A stretch of 64,000 nucleotides of DNA from Bifidobacterium eulemuris (GCF_014898155.1 NZ_CP062938.1:1922001-1986000); one strand, 5' to 3'. Positions 27,726 to 39,825 are shown, counted from the stretch's first letter. Numbers and translations: made by a program. The notes: generated from the sequence alone by a model not told the origin.

Positions 27726-29114
27726 ATGACCAGGCAAATCGGAGAAAAAGTAAAGAGTTTTTTGAATATGCAGGGAGGGAAAGCCCTGTGCATCGTTCTG
27801 CTGCTGGTTGTAGTGCCGAGTCTTTACTATGGCTTAGCTCTTAAGGCATATGGTGGCACATACTCCATCTATGATGAGCAGACTCACATGGGGTATGCAT
27901 GGTCCGTATCCCACGGTGAGATCCCTGCTCGAGGAGATTTGCTGCCGGACGAAATTCTTGATGACTTATCCTGTTCCGGATGGCGTAGCATTAGTGACAA
28001 AATAGCGAATACACCCAATCTTCCTGCGTGTGGGGCAGATACATCCGCCGAGCAATCTTTAGGGGCTGGAGAGCAGTATAACTATTTTCACCCCCCGCTT
28101 TATTATGCTATAACTGGCTTTTTGGCAAGGCTGGTTTCTATGTTGTATTCCGAAATCTCTTTTGCCCAAGCTGCACGTGCCGTATCAGTTATTTGGATGG
28201 TAGCGGGTTTGCTAGCCATGTATGCGGCATTGCGAAAGTGGCAAGTTAATTTTTCCTGCAGTCTGGCTGTATGTTCGCTTGTCCCCTATATTCCGATATT
28301 TTTGAATACGGGAACAGCTGTAACCAATGATGCTCCGGGCCTGCTTTGCGGTGCTGGAATGTTATGGTTAGCTGCACGGTTTTTTAGAGAAAAAAACTAC
28401 CATCTGTTGATACCTCTTATTATTGTAGTTTTCTCCTGCATGATAAAAGGGACGTTCGCTTTTTCGATCTTTGCATTGTGTTTCATTTTGGTGTTGCATG
28501 GTCTGATTGATTTTGTGAAAGCAAACCAACGGCGAACGGCCGTCAAGGAAATGGTTGCTGCATGCGCCTGTGTGTTCGTGGCGCTAGTCTGCGTTTTTGG
28601 ATGGCGCTTCATTCAATCACACCGAGGGGATGCCTCGTATGTCCCGGCTATCACAGGTACAAGCACTGCTCCTGTGGAAGGACTTCCAATTGGTGAATTC
28701 CTTAACACATTGATGTCCAGCTTTGATCTTTCGACTAGTCCAGGAAGCCTACGAGGGCTTGATGCTTCTGTGGGATATTCGGGATGGTTGTCTCTGCTGC
28801 AAATTGTTATGTTGGGCGCAGCCTTCTTCCTCTATTTTCAGAATGACGGAGTCTGTTCGCACAAGTTGCTGGTGTACTCCACCATATTTGGATTGCTGCT
28901 AAGCCCTGCCTTGGTCCAAATAATGCAATACATGGGTGACCGGTCTATGTTCGTAAACGTGAACATCCGGTATAGCATTATGATGGTGCCATTTGTGTTG
29001 TGCTGCTGGGCACTTACCGTACAAAATCGCAAACAACCATGGATCGCATGGTGCGTGTCCGGCATAGGATTTATCGTCTGTTTTGTTTCGGTTCTTGGAC
29101 TTGCACCTCTATAA
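27726..29114 (+). CDS. Polytopic membrane protein, DUF2142/GT-C-like
   Basis: This 462-residue protein has about ten hydrophobic segments. The first periplasmic loop holds YDEQTHMGYAWSVSHGEIP and later NYFHPPLYYAITG, which match the acidic and HPP motifs of DUF2142 and related GT-C proteins that use lipid-linked sugars outside the membrane. It may decorate the exported polymer. It ends at a strong bidirectional terminator facing wzt. Confidence 0.7.
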   Translation: MTRQIGEKVKSFLNMQGGKALCIVLLLVVVPSLYYGLALKAYGGTYSIYDEQTHMGYAWSVSHGEIPARGDLLPDEILDDLSCSGWRSISDKIANTPNLPACGADTSAEQSLGAGEQYNYFHPPLYYAITGFLARLVSMLYSEISFAQAARAVSVIWMVAGLLAMYAALRKWQVNFSCSLAVCSLVPYIPIFLNTGTAVTNDAPGLLCGAGMLWLAARFFREKNYHLLIPLIIVVFSCMIKGTFAFSIFALCFILVLHGLIDFVKANQRRTAVKEMVAACACVFVALVCVFGWRFIQSHRGDASYVPAITGTSTAPVEGLPIGEFLNTLMSSFDLSTSPGSLRGLDASVGYSGWLSLLQIVMLGAAFFLYFQNDGVCSHKLLVYSTIFGLLLSPALVQIMQYMGDRSMFVNVNIRYSIMMVPFVLCCWALTVQNRKQPWIAWCVSGIGFIVCFVSVLGLAPL

Positions 29115-29134
29115 ATTGATCAGCTTAAAAAGTT

Positions 29135-29167
29135 TTCTGTGGGAAAGAGCGAATCTTTCCCACAGAA
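29135..29167. terminator. Bidirectional terminator between convergent genes
   Basis: A perfect 14-bp stem (TTCTGTGGGAAAGA with its complement at 29154-29167) has a 5-base loop and T-rich/A-rich flanks. It serves the + strand membrane gene and the - strand wzt. Confidence 0.8.
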
Positions 29168-29168
29168 T

Positions 29169-30452
29169 TCAAAATTGGCGCGTTGCTAGGTGTGGATCGA
29201 GTATCTGATACGATAAAGCTTTTTTACTGATTAAAGCGAAATTATCGGTTCCTCGTGGGTCGCGCAGAGAGAAATCGCAAGCATTGTTTTCATTGGTGAA
29301 TGCAACGAGTTCGGCGCTTTCCGTATGTTCCCCATCCCACTCGTGTATCGAGGCGATTACTCGATAGTCACCATTATTGAACATATTCGTTGGAATGGAG
29401 AAATGGACGATATGCCGGCCCGATTCGGTTAAATCAAAGCTGTCTCCATAAGGTACTCCTCCGCGAGTCAGATCATGAAGAGCAAGCGCCATGTAAAATG
29501 GTTTTGTTCCATTGTATTCATATTCGACTTGGAAATTAAAGTTTGAGTCATAATTGCATAATGGGCTGTCGACAGGTGCGGCTGATAAGACCGGAACGAT
29601 TTCATTAAGTCCGAGAGTCGCCGAGTTTTCCTCGTAATGCTGTTTATTGGAATCTTTGTCTCTGATATTTTCGAGTGTGTATCGGTCCGCTACATCATTT
29701 TTATTTCCGGAGACAATGATTTCGCCGTCCTTAATGAGGATGGCCTTATTGCAATATTTTTTGACAGCATCCATGCTATGTGTGACGAGAATAACTGTCT
29801 TACTTTGATCTTTCTTGATATTTGCGAAGAAATTATCACATTTGCGTTGAAATGCTTCATCTCCAACCGCTAGTACTTCATCAAGAACGAGAATGTCGCC
29901 TTGTGCTTTAATCGCAACGGAGAAGGCGAGTCGTACTTGCATTCCTGATGAGTAGTTTTTAAGTTTTTGGTCCATGAAATCGTTAAGTTCTGCGAAATCA
30001 ACGATATCGTCGTACATCACGTCTATCTCTTCACGCGTGAATCCCAAAAGTGCTCCGTTAAGATAGACATTTTCTCGACCGGTGAGTTCCGGATTGAAAC
30101 CTACACCAAGTTCTATAAAGGGAACAAGTTTGCCAGAGATTTCAACAGAACCATGTTCTGGCATATAGATTTGAGAAATGATTTTGAGCAGAGTGGACTT
30201 GCCTGACCCGTTTCGTCCTACAATTCCGAAGAAATCACCTTGGCGTACTTCAAAGCTGATGTCCTTCAGCACAGTCTGTTCGGTATACCCTTTGATTCCT
30301 TTAGTCCAGTTGAGGAAAGCCATTTTTAAACCATTCGCCTGCTCTGTGGGGAGGCGAAAGGACTTGGCTACATGGTCGACCTTAAGCACGACTGGACGTT
30401 CGTCATCTGTGAGTGTTTGCATGATCTCTGATGGCTTTTCTATGCTGCGCAT
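29169..30452 (-). CDS. wzt: Polysaccharide ABC exporter ATPase with Wzt-type C-domain
   Basis: This 427-residue protein drives export of a finished polysaccharide. Walker A is GRNGSGKST (near residue 83), the signature YSSGMQVRLAFSVA (near 168), Walker B ILVLDEVLAVGD (near 188) and the switch His follows in VTHSM. Residues from about 290 form an extra beta-rich domain like the Wzt C-terminal glycan-recognition domain, which in known systems selects the capped polymer. It lies 3 bases after wzm. Confidence 0.88.
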   Translation of the reverse strand: MRSIEKPSEIMQTLTDDERPVVLKVDHVAKSFRLPTEQANGLKMAFLNWTKGIKGYTEQTVLKDISFEVRQGDFFGIVGRNGSGKSTLLKIISQIYMPEHGSVEISGKLVPFIELGVGFNPELTGRENVYLNGALLGFTREEIDVMYDDIVDFAELNDFMDQKLKNYSSGMQVRLAFSVAIKAQGDILVLDEVLAVGDEAFQRKCDNFFANIKKDQSKTVILVTHSMDAVKKYCNKAILIKDGEIIVSGNKNDVADRYTLENIRDKDSNKQHYEENSATLGLNEIVPVLSAAPVDSPLCNYDSNFNFQVEYEYNGTKPFYMALALHDLTRGGVPYGDSFDLTESGRHIVHFSIPTNMFNNGDYRVIASIHEWDGEHTESAELVAFTNENNACDFSLRDPRGTDNFALISKKALSYQILDPHLATRQF

Positions 30453-30455
30453 GTG

Positions 30456-32375
<1,920 letters not shown>

Positions 32376-32403
32376 GTGCCTGCGTTCGGGTGGATGATGC
32401 GGG

Positions 32404-32470
32404 CGGAGCGGGATTTCTCGACTTCGCTGCGCTTCGCTCGAAATGACGAGTGTCGATAGGCTCATGATGA
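32404..32470. repeat. Intergenic palindromic-type repeat between rmlB and rmlCD
   Basis: The stretch contains CGACTTCGCTGCGCTTCGCT followed by CGAAATGACGAG. From memory, this CTTCGCTGCGCTTCGCTC wording occurs as a dispersed intergenic repeat in bifidobacterial genomes. Only one copy is visible here, so the repeat status is recalled, not shown. Confidence 0.4.
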
Positions 32471-32501
32471 CGAGCGGTGATGGATGTTAAGGAGTGCGGT
32501 T

Positions 32502-33944
32502 ATGGATTTTGAGAAGGAACTGAAGGTTACGGAGACGAACATTCCGGGGTTGCTGGTGTTCGATCTGCCGGTGCATGGGGATAATCGCGGCTGGTTCAAG
32601 GAGAACTGGCAGCGGGCGAAGATGATGGAGCTGGGACTGCCGGATTTCGGGCCGGTACAGAACAACATCAGCTTCAACGCGAAGCGCGGTGTGACGCGCG
32701 GCATCCATGCGGAGCCGTGGGACAAGTACATCTCGATCGCGTGCGGCGCGGTGTTCGGCGCGTGGGTGGATCTGCGTCCTGGGGAGAGCTTCGGCCAGGT
32801 GTACACGACCCGTCTTGATCCGTCGAAGGCGATCTACGTGCCGCGCGGCGTGGGCAACAGCTTCCAGGCGCTCGAGGACGGCACCGCGTACACGTATCTG
32901 GTGAACGCGCATTGGAGCCTGGAACAGAAGAGCTCGTACACGTTCGTGAACCTCGCCGATCCCGAACTTGCGATTGAATGGCCGATCCCGTTGAGCGAGG
33001 CGGAGCGTTCGGACGCCGATCTGAACCATCCGATGCTCGCCGACGCCAAGGCGATGAGCCCGAAGCGCACGATGGTCACCGGCTGCAACGGCCAACTCGG
33101 TCGCGCGATCCGCGCCTATGCCGAAGAACATGGCCTGGAGGGTTTCGAATATAACGATATCGACGAGTTCGACTTCTCCGATCCGGCCCAGTACGGCAAA
33201 TATGATTGGAGCCTGTATGGCACGATCATCAACGCGGGCGCATACACGGCCGTGGACAAGGCCGAAACCCCTGAGGGACGCGCGTTGGCGTGGAAGGCCA
33301 ACGCCCAAGGGCCGGCCCTGCTGGCCCGCGTGGCCGCGGAGCACAACATCACGCTCGTGCATGTCTCGTCGGACTATGTATTCGACGGTGTCCAAGAGGA
33401 GCACGACGAGTCGGAATGTTTCGCGCCGATGGGTGTGTACGGGCAGACCAAGGCCGCGGGTGATATCGCGGTGGCGAACGCGCCCAAGCATTACATCCTG
33501 CGTTCGAGCTGGGTGATCGGCGAGGGCCGCAACTTCGTCAAGACCATGATGATGCTGAGCGACAAGGTCGCCTCCGGCGATCTGCCGCAGGTGACCGTGG
33601 TGGACGACCAGTACGGCCGCCTGACCTTCACCAAGGACATGGCCGAGGCGATCTTCCATCTGCTTGACGGTGACGCCGCGTACGGCACGTACAATCTGAC
33701 CGGCTCCGGCGCGGTCAAGTCCTGGGCTGAGATCGCGGCCGCCGTGTTCGAGCGCACGAACGGCAACGGCGATAAGGTCAAGCCGATCAGTACGGCCGAG
33801 TACTTCGCGAACGCGACCGCGCCGATCAGCCCGCGCCCCACGCACAGCGCGCTGAGCCTCAAGAAGATTGAGACCGCGGGCTACAAGCCGGCCGATTGGG
33901 AAGAGACCCTCGCCGCATACGTCGACGAGGAACTCGGCAAGTAA
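32502..33944 (+). CDS. rmlCD: Fused dTDP-4-dehydrorhamnose 3,5-epimerase / reductase
   Basis: This 480-residue bifunctional enzyme completes dTDP-L-rhamnose synthesis. Residues 1 to about 190 are an RmlC cupin (GVTRGIHAEPWDKYI with the catalytic His, RGVGNSFQALED, TYLVNAHWS). Residues from about 198 are RmlD (MVTGCNGQLGRAIR NAD(P) motif, INAGAYTAVDKAE, HVSSDYVFDG, YGQTKAAGD). TAAGGAG sits seven bases before the ATG at 32502. Separate genes are usual in other bacteria; the fusion guarantees equal amounts of both steps. The cupin part is short compared with stand-alone RmlC only by its missing tail. Confidence 0.93.
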   Translation: MDFEKELKVTETNIPGLLVFDLPVHGDNRGWFKENWQRAKMMELGLPDFGPVQNNISFNAKRGVTRGIHAEPWDKYISIACGAVFGAWVDLRPGESFGQVYTTRLDPSKAIYVPRGVGNSFQALEDGTAYTYLVNAHWSLEQKSSYTFVNLADPELAIEWPIPLSEAERSDADLNHPMLADAKAMSPKRTMVTGCNGQLGRAIRAYAEEHGLEGFEYNDIDEFDFSDPAQYGKYDWSLYGTIINAGAYTAVDKAETPEGRALAWKANAQGPALLARVAAEHNITLVHVSSDYVFDGVQEEHDESECFAPMGVYGQTKAAGDIAVANAPKHYILRSSWVIGEGRNFVKTMMMLSDKVASGDLPQVTVVDDQYGRLTFTKDMAEAIFHLLDGDAAYGTYNLTGSGAVKSWAEIAAAVFERTNGNGDKVKPISTAEYFANATAPISPRPTHSALSLKKIETAGYKPADWEETLAAYVDEELGK

Positions 33945-33952
33945 TACAAACG

Positions 33953-33997
33953 GCTGGGGCTTCCACTCAATGAGAAGTTGAGCGAAAGCCCCAGCCA
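33953..33997. terminator. Bidirectional terminator after rmlCD
   Basis: GGCTGGGGCTT at 33953-33963 pairs with AAGCCCCAGCC at 33987-33997. It lies between the + strand rmlCD and the - strand glycosyltransferase that ends at 34015. Confidence 0.75.
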
Positions 33998-34014
33998 TTT
34001 ACGTGCGTATGTGC

Positions 34015-35157
34015 TTACCGTTTACGGTCGGATATCTGCTTAATCCACGTCGTCATATCGTTGGTGATAATCGATGAAGTGAATTTCCGCGCGACCTTGA
34101 CGGCATTCCCTTGCGCTTGGGCCAGCGCGTCCACGTCCGAGAGCAGACGCTCAATGGCATCCGCCAAGGCATCGGAATTGCCTGGTTCAACGAAAACCGC
34201 TCCATCTGCAACCATGCGGCGTTGAGGAGCGGTATCCGAGGTGATAACAGCGCAGCCGGCGGCCATCGACTGATACACCTTGTTCGGAACCACACGCAAT
34301 CCCTTAGGCGTTGATGAGAAAATCCCCAACGCAATCGTATGAGAGGCGACCATCCGGGGAAGTTCCTCCGGTTCCGCCCATTCGATGAACGTCACATTAT
34401 CCAGATCGTTGATGATGGAACGCACCTGGTCATAGTCCTGACCTTTGCCGATCAATGTGAACTTCGGCCTGATATTCCGCTCAGCCAGCTTCACAATCGC
34501 CTCAGCGATAACCGGCGCGCCTTGCAACGGCGTATACAATCCGTAGAACACCACGTCTCCCAAACGCTGTTCGGAAGAGGGCCTGGTGTTGCCTGCGTCG
34601 AACCATTCGCGAGGGGCGCCGACGGGCACGACCATTCCCTTATGCTGTTCCGCATCGGGCATCAAGCGAAGATGCTCATCGGTGTCGAGCAGCACCAATG
34701 TCGCGGCACGGATCGCCATACGATCGAGCTTGGCGAGCAGCTTGACCTTCAGCCCTTGGGCCCCACGGTCTTTGGCGGTATCTCCGGCAAAGATGAGGTG
34801 GTCAAGAATAATCGGCACATTCTTGAAGATATGCTTGGCGAGCAGCACGTCGAAATGCCCCATGTAACCGACCAGCACGGCGCTGGGGCGGCCATGCGCG
34901 CTCATCCAGGCTTTGGATTCTTTGGATAGAGAGCGCCACAAGCCGAGAAGATTCCAAGCGAATCCGAACAGCTTCCACGGTTTCTTGAGAATCTCCACAC
35001 GTTGTGCGGTGGAAAGCTCAAGCGGATGGTTGATCTCTTCGACTCGGCACCCATTCCGGCGTAGTCCGTCAATGAGAATGCCTACACGAGGATGCTTGCG
35101 GACGTTATACGTTCCGAAAGCCATCACTGTTGGAACGTTGTGTTTAATATCAGTCAT
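34015..35157 (-). CDS. GT4-type glycosyltransferase
   Basis: This 380-residue GT-B enzyme has an N-terminal Rossmann domain (MAFGTYNVRKHPRVGILIDGL) and a C-terminal donor domain (GDVVFYGLYTPLQGAPVIAEA, LIGKGQDYDQV, VVPNKVYQSMAAGCAVITSD). The usual E-x7-E is represented by a weaker K-VYQSMAAG form. It overlaps the preceding GT2 gene by 8 bases, so the two act together. The sugar added is unknown. Confidence 0.82.
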   Translation of the reverse strand: MTDIKHNVPTVMAFGTYNVRKHPRVGILIDGLRRNGCRVEEINHPLELSTAQRVEILKKPWKLFGFAWNLLGLWRSLSKESKAWMSAHGRPSAVLVGYMGHFDVLLAKHIFKNVPIILDHLIFAGDTAKDRGAQGLKVKLLAKLDRMAIRAATLVLLDTDEHLRLMPDAEQHKGMVVPVGAPREWFDAGNTRPSSEQRLGDVVFYGLYTPLQGAPVIAEAIVKLAERNIRPKFTLIGKGQDYDQVRSIINDLDNVTFIEWAEPEELPRMVASHTIALGIFSSTPKGLRVVPNKVYQSMAAGCAVITSDTAPQRRMVADGAVFVEPGNSDALADAIERLLSDVDALAQAQGNAVKVARKFTSSIITNDMTTWIKQISDRKR

Positions 35158-36187
35158 TGTTGTCTTCCATGGAGATCAGAGGACCTTCAGTGGGCCTGCC
35201 CGAGTATCCGCCAAACTCGTCCTGCTCACCCCAGATCTTCTGGAACGGAGCGGAATATTGAATCTCCTTGGTTCGCTCCAGCTGATCTTCGACGAGTTTG
35301 CGCTGGATGCGCTGCACCTCGGAGATGATCTGCAGCGCGAAGCACAAAGCGCTCAGCATGATCAGTGCAACGCCCAGCAGCAGCGATTGCAGATGGCCGG
35401 CCGTCATTCCCATACACGCGAGAATCAGGAAGCGGATAATCGGAATGAGACCGATGACACCGCAGATGATGCCGCCCCACTTGAAGATCACATTCGACTT
35501 GAACATCAGATAACTGCGAATGATGGCGCCGCCGGATTTGGCCATATGCTCGAAGATATTCGAGAACAGCCGTGACTCACGGGTTTTGGGATTAGTCGTG
35601 ATGGCGTACGAAGTGATGGGGATGCGCTTGTTGCCGGCTTGGATGATCGTCTCCATGCAGTAGCTGAACTCGGTGACGATGTTCAACTTGAGCAGCGAAT
35701 TCTTTGAGTAGGCGCGGAAACCGCTGGCCGCATCCGGTATGCGAGTGCCTGCGGCCTGATTCACCACCCAGGAGCCGAAAGATTGCATGCGCTTCTTGAA
35801 CCAGGAGAACTCGGCAATCTTCGATGTCTGCCGGTCGCCGACCACAATATCGGCCTCATGGCGCACAATCGGCTGTACCAGATCACCGATGGCTTCGCTA
35901 GGGTATTGGTTGTCGCCGTCGGTGTTCACCACGATATCGGCGCCATGCTTGAGCGCGTAATCCACTCCGTCGCGGAACGCCCGTGCCAGTCCCATCGGCT
36001 TGGCATGATGCACCACATGCTGCACGCCCAGAGCCCGAGCAACCTCCACGGTATTGTCGCTGCACCCATCATCGATGATCAACAGCTGAATGTCGTCGAT
36101 GCCCGGAATCTCCTTAGGCATATTCTCCAATACCAACGGAAGCGTTTTCTCTTCGTTAAGGCAGGGAATCTGAATGAACAAGCGCAT
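35150..36187 (-). CDS. GT2 polyprenyl-phosphate-sugar synthase-like enzyme
   Basis: This 345-residue GT-A enzyme has FIQIPCLNEEKTLPLVL at the start, LIIDDGCSDNT near 37, VNTDGDNQYP near 87 as metal site, and two hydrophobic segments near 240-290. This is the plan of DPM1/GtrB-like proteins that load a sugar onto undecaprenyl phosphate. It could supply a lipid-linked donor to one of the GT-C-like membrane proteins in the locus. Confidence 0.82.
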   Translation of the reverse strand: MRLFIQIPCLNEEKTLPLVLENMPKEIPGIDDIQLLIIDDGCSDNTVEVARALGVQHVVHHAKPMGLARAFRDGVDYALKHGADIVVNTDGDNQYPSEAIGDLVQPIVRHEADIVVGDRQTSKIAEFSWFKKRMQSFGSWVVNQAAGTRIPDAASGFRAYSKNSLLKLNIVTEFSYCMETIIQAGNKRIPITSYAITTNPKTRESRLFSNIFEHMAKSGGAIIRSYLMFKSNVIFKWGGIICGVIGLIPIIRFLILACMGMTAGHLQSLLLGVALIMLSALCFALQIISEVQRIQRKLVEDQLERTKEIQYSAPFQKIWGEQDEFGGYSGRPTEGPLISMEDNND

Positions 36188-36253
36188 AAAAAGCCTTACT
36201 GGTAAATAAAGATAACTAGTGTTGCCTAGAGAACCATAGTAGTCGATGCCGTG

Positions 36254-37681
36254 TCACGGGCGTAGCTTGGGCAGTGTGATTACACGACAGGCCAGCAAAA
36301 AGGCGATGAATCCCGCGAAGAGAATTGCATAACTGATTGCCAGAATAAAAAGATTCGTTATAGGGAAAACCGTGAACAATAGCCGAGTGGCAATCCAAAG
36401 GGCCGCTGCCGCTGCTATTGCTTTCCAGGTGTTACGCGTGATGATGTGACCGATGGTTCGAGTGACTTTGATGAAAGATATCAATGCCAGGACGCATGTG
36501 CATATCAGACTTGCAAAAGCTATCGCGTTGATCCCTCCCCATTTCGCGGAAATGACGAAAATAGGTACGACGATAATTAATGCAAGGATAGAAAGAACGT
36601 CAGAGAAACGATGTATGTTATATGAAGTCAAACACATGTTGAGCATAACAGTTAATCCCATAAAGAATTGTGATATAGCAAGACAAGTTAGTGCTATATT
36701 CGCTGTTGCGTATTCCTCTGTGTAAAACGAAACTAGTAATGATGAGCTAGATGCGGAAATAATAACAGCGATTGGTAGGATGAAAGAGCATGATATAAGC
36801 ATGCAATCTTGGATTTTTCTTATGGCCTCACTGTGGTTGTTGGCACCCACAAGTTTGGACACAACAGGGAGGATTACTGTTACTAACGCGGACATGAGAT
36901 AGTATGAAATTTTCCCGAAGTTGACGGCACCGGTATAATATCCAGCCATTTGGGCAGGCGCGATTACGGATTTAACAACAAGAGTGTCGATGCTGAGTAC
37001 TAAAGATACGACGATAAAGAAAAAAGAAAAACTCAGTGTATTCTTGGCTACATATTTGAAAGGAATCTTGTAATTATTCTGATGTGAGATTTTCTTTCGC
37101 GCTGGAATCAGTAGTAGAATACCAATGATGATCGATATCAAAAGAGCCAGAAGAAAACCACATTCCACGCCTATAACTGGTCTATCCTGAAAAATAAATA
37201 TAATAAGTGGTATTGCTGAGAGTTTTGCGATCGGATAGATTACGCCTAGAAGCGCACTGATTCCAAACTGTTGGAGACCATCATTTATTCCCAGAAGTAT
37301 GACGAATAGGCCATTGGCGGGAATTAAGAATGCCGCAATCTTGAAGTAAAATTCAAGAGACATGTCGTTAAGCACTATACCGAATGCCGAAGCTCCGAAA
37401 AAATTTAGGCAGAAGAAGAAGGCAATGATGATCATCTGGAATGCGATTGTTTTGCAGATGACATCTAGGGTATCAAAGCGGCGCATCGATATTTCTTTGG
37501 CTAACGACTGTCTAGCTCCATTGCTAAGGAACATATATTCGAAATCTAATACAGTGATTATTGTCCCTACAATACCATAGTTGATCGCAGACATGGTATT
37601 ACCCAGGAAAAAATGAAGTAAATACCCGCTAATGAAAAAAATAATATTGCTCGAAAGGCTAAAAATTACGCCACGTCTCAT
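36254..37681 (-). CDS. Second Wzx-type flippase
   Basis: This 475-residue polytopic protein has about 14 hydrophobic segments: GVIFSLSSNIIFFISGYLLH at the start, NYGIVGTIITVLDFEYMFLSNGARQ near 35, then FLSFFFIVVSLVLSIDTLVV-type segments. It belongs to the polysaccharide-transport MATE-like superfamily. It is strongly AT-rich, unlike the flippase at 19145-20665, and probably came with the GT2 gene next to it (24 bases apart). Confidence 0.85.
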   Translation of the reverse strand: MRRGVIFSLSSNIIFFISGYLLHFFLGNTMSAINYGIVGTIITVLDFEYMFLSNGARQSLAKEISMRRFDTLDVICKTIAFQMIIIAFFFCLNFFGASAFGIVLNDMSLEFYFKIAAFLIPANGLFVILLGINDGLQQFGISALLGVIYPIAKLSAIPLIIFIFQDRPVIGVECGFLLALLISIIIGILLLIPARKKISHQNNYKIPFKYVAKNTLSFSFFFIVVSLVLSIDTLVVKSVIAPAQMAGYYTGAVNFGKISYYLMSALVTVILPVVSKLVGANNHSEAIRKIQDCMLISCSFILPIAVIISASSSSLLVSFYTEEYATANIALTCLAISQFFMGLTVMLNMCLTSYNIHRFSDVLSILALIIVVPIFVISAKWGGINAIAFASLICTCVLALISFIKVTRTIGHIITRNTWKAIAAAAALWIATRLLFTVFPITNLFILAISYAILFAGFIAFLLACRVITLPKLRP

Positions 37682-37705
37682 TGAATATCACCAATCAAAA
37701 TCAGG

Positions 37706-38758
37706 TTAGCGGGACTTGTTAAGCATGGATCCTAGTAGATTAAGAATCCAGAACTGTCGATATTTGATAAGTGTGGCAAGCACTGACTGCTTGAATTCGA
37801 ATCTTGTGGTTCTTGTTTGAGAAAAGATGTTCTTAAAATCGGGATAATCAGAGAATAAATGATCAAACTGCTTCTTTCTCTCCCGGTAAGGGGCGGAATT
37901 ACCTGGGTGCATTGGTCCAAGGACGACACAGTATAGAAGGTCCCAAAGAACGCGGTATTGGTATAATTCCCACATGTCAGCACGATTTTTATATCTTTGC
38001 GTAATTACATCATGATATGTTCTTAATGTAATTTGCACATCTTTAAAGATGTCTGCGCGGTAGCGGTGGCTCTCTGAGGTTACAGACCAACGATAGTAAT
38101 ATGCGATGAAGTCCACTTTTTTTGCATGGGTGCAGTATGAGAGAGCAGTTAAATTAAAAATAATATCCTCTTCATGTTTGACTTCTGGGTGAAAAAGTAG
38201 TCCGTTCAGATTAAGAAATTCTCGCCGATAGATCTTTGCCCATGGCGTTGGCAACACTTTATGAGAAACTAGTGGAACATTATCTCGAAACCTATTCAGC
38301 AAGTCGGTCTGGAGTTTAGTGATATCTGAATCGGAAAAAGAGACCACGTTTCCCATGCGGTTATTTATTTGTCTTGGAAATGCACCTGTAAACTTCTCAT
38401 AGTTGAAATAAATAATTTCACTGTCTTCGTCATCAACCTTATGGAATACTTTAATAGCATTGTCTGCGATAATGTCGTCATTATCTGTAAAGCATACCCA
38501 TTTTCCTGTAGCATGCTTGAGAGCTTTGTTGCGGGCGCTGGTAATTCCCTGATTTTGCTGTGTGAAAACTTTGATAAAAGGATATTGTTTGGCATATTGT
38601 TGAAGAATACGCATGCTGCCGTCTGTGGATCCATCATTTACGCAGACGATTTCTATAGTGCCATCATCCTGTTTGATAATGCTGTCCAAAGTAGTCGGAA
38701 GGTGGTGTTCGGCGTTGTATACGGGAATCAGAAAACTAAAAGAAACATCTTGCGTCAT
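37706..38758 (-). CDS. GT2-family glycosyltransferase
   Basis: This 350-residue enzyme has SFLIPVYNAEHHLPTTLDSI at the start, IVCVNDGSTDGS near 35, CFTDNDDIIADN near 90 as metal site and KHEEDIIFNLTAL near 190. The start at 38758 is nine bases after AGGTAGG; two earlier ATGs at 38764 and 38767 are possible. It is AT-rich and paired with the second flippase. It is divergent from rmlA. Confidence 0.85.
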   Translation of the reverse strand: MTQDVSFSFLIPVYNAEHHLPTTLDSIIKQDDGTIEIVCVNDGSTDGSMRILQQYAKQYPFIKVFTQQNQGITSARNKALKHATGKWVCFTDNDDIIADNAIKVFHKVDDEDSEIIYFNYEKFTGAFPRQINNRMGNVVSFSDSDITKLQTDLLNRFRDNVPLVSHKVLPTPWAKIYRREFLNLNGLLFHPEVKHEEDIIFNLTALSYCTHAKKVDFIAYYYRWSVTSESHRYRADIFKDVQITLRTYHDVITQRYKNRADMWELYQYRVLWDLLYCVVLGPMHPGNSAPYRERKKQFDHLFSDYPDFKNIFSQTRTTRFEFKQSVLATLIKYRQFWILNLLGSMLNKSR

Positions 38759-38904
38759 GCTCATCATCCTACCTGTGGATGCATACCTCCAATGAGGAGA
38801 GATTGTTCAAGTTGATCTTGATTCTTGCGCGAAGACGTTGCGCGCGTACGGTGCTTGTAGACTAGGGATGTCGAGATTATTCTCATAGTTCATCAGGAGG
38901 TGCC

Positions 38905-39825
38905 ATGAAGGGTATTATTCTTGCGGGTGGCTCGGGTACGCGGCTGTATCCGTTGACGACGGTCACGTCGAAGCAGTTGTTGCCGGTGTATGACAAGCCG
39001 ATGATCTACTATCCGCTTTCAACGCTGATGCTGGCGGGCATTCGCGACATCCTGATCATCTCCACGCCGAAGGATCTGCCGAACTTCCAACGCCTCCTAG
39101 GGGACGGCAGCAGTTACGGGGTGAGTTTCTCATATGTGGAGCAGCCCAGCCCGGATGGTCTGGCCCAAGCGTTCCTGTTGGGTGAGGAGTTCATCAATGG
39201 TGAGCCGTGCGCTTTGGTGCTGGGAGACAACATCTTCTACGGCAACGGGTTGGGCGCGACGCTCAGGACCGCAGTGCGTATGGCCGAGTCGGGCGAGGGG
39301 TCGAGCGTGTTCGGCTACTATGTGGACGATCCGGAGCGCTACGGCGTGGTGGAGTTCGATGAGAACAAGAAGGCCATCTCCATCGAAGAGAAGCCGGCTG
39401 TACCGAAGTCGAACTACGCGGTGACGGGCCTGTATTTCTACGATGGTCGTGTGGTGGAGTTCGCCAAGCAGGTCAAGCCGTCGGCTCGTGGCGAGCTGGA
39501 GATCACGGATCTGAACCGCATGTATTTGGAGGATGGTTCCCTGCATGTGCGCACGCTGGGGCGTGGATATGCGTGGTTGGACACGGGCACGATGGATTCC
39601 CTGTACGAGGCGGGCGAGTTCGTGCGCACGGTCCAGCGGGCCCAGGGCCTGCCGATTTCGATCGTGGAGGAGATCGCGTTCGAGAACGGGTGGATCACCC
39701 GCGAGCAGTTGATGGAGTCGGCTGAACGCTACGGCAAGAGCCCATACGGACAACACCTCAAAGACGTCGCCGACAACAAAATCATTGACAAACCCAAAAG
39801 TTACGAGACTTCTGGCATAAAGTGA
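38905..39825 (+). CDS. rmlA: Glucose-1-phosphate thymidylyltransferase
   Basis: This 306-residue enzyme makes dTDP-glucose, the first step towards dTDP-rhamnose. It has the signature [16 protein letters not shown] (residues 3-18), [39 protein letters not shown] and [20 protein letters not shown], all typical of the RmlA long form. AGGAGG lies upstream of the ATG. The rml genes are not contiguous here: rmlB and rmlCD are about 5 kb away with foreign AT-rich genes between them. Confidence 0.96.
   Translation: MKGIILAGGSGTRLYPLTTVTSKQLLPVYDKPMIYYPLSTLMLAGIRDILIISTPKDLPNFQRLLGDGSSYGVSFSYVEQPSPDGLAQAFLLGEEFINGEPCALVLGDNIFYGNGLGATLRTAVRMAESGEGSSVFGYYVDDPERYGVVEFDENKKAISIEEKPAVPKSNYAVTGLYFYDGRVVEFAKQVKPSARGELEITDLNRMYLEDGSLHVRTLGRGYAWLDTGTMDSLYEAGEFVRTVQRAQGLPISIVEEIAFENGWITREQLMESAERYGKSPYGQHLKDVADNKIIDKPKSYETSGIK

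Noticed and set aside
32487..33998. Long minus-strand frame opposite rmlCD
   Set aside because: Mirror frame; the + strand encodes clear RmlC and RmlD motifs.
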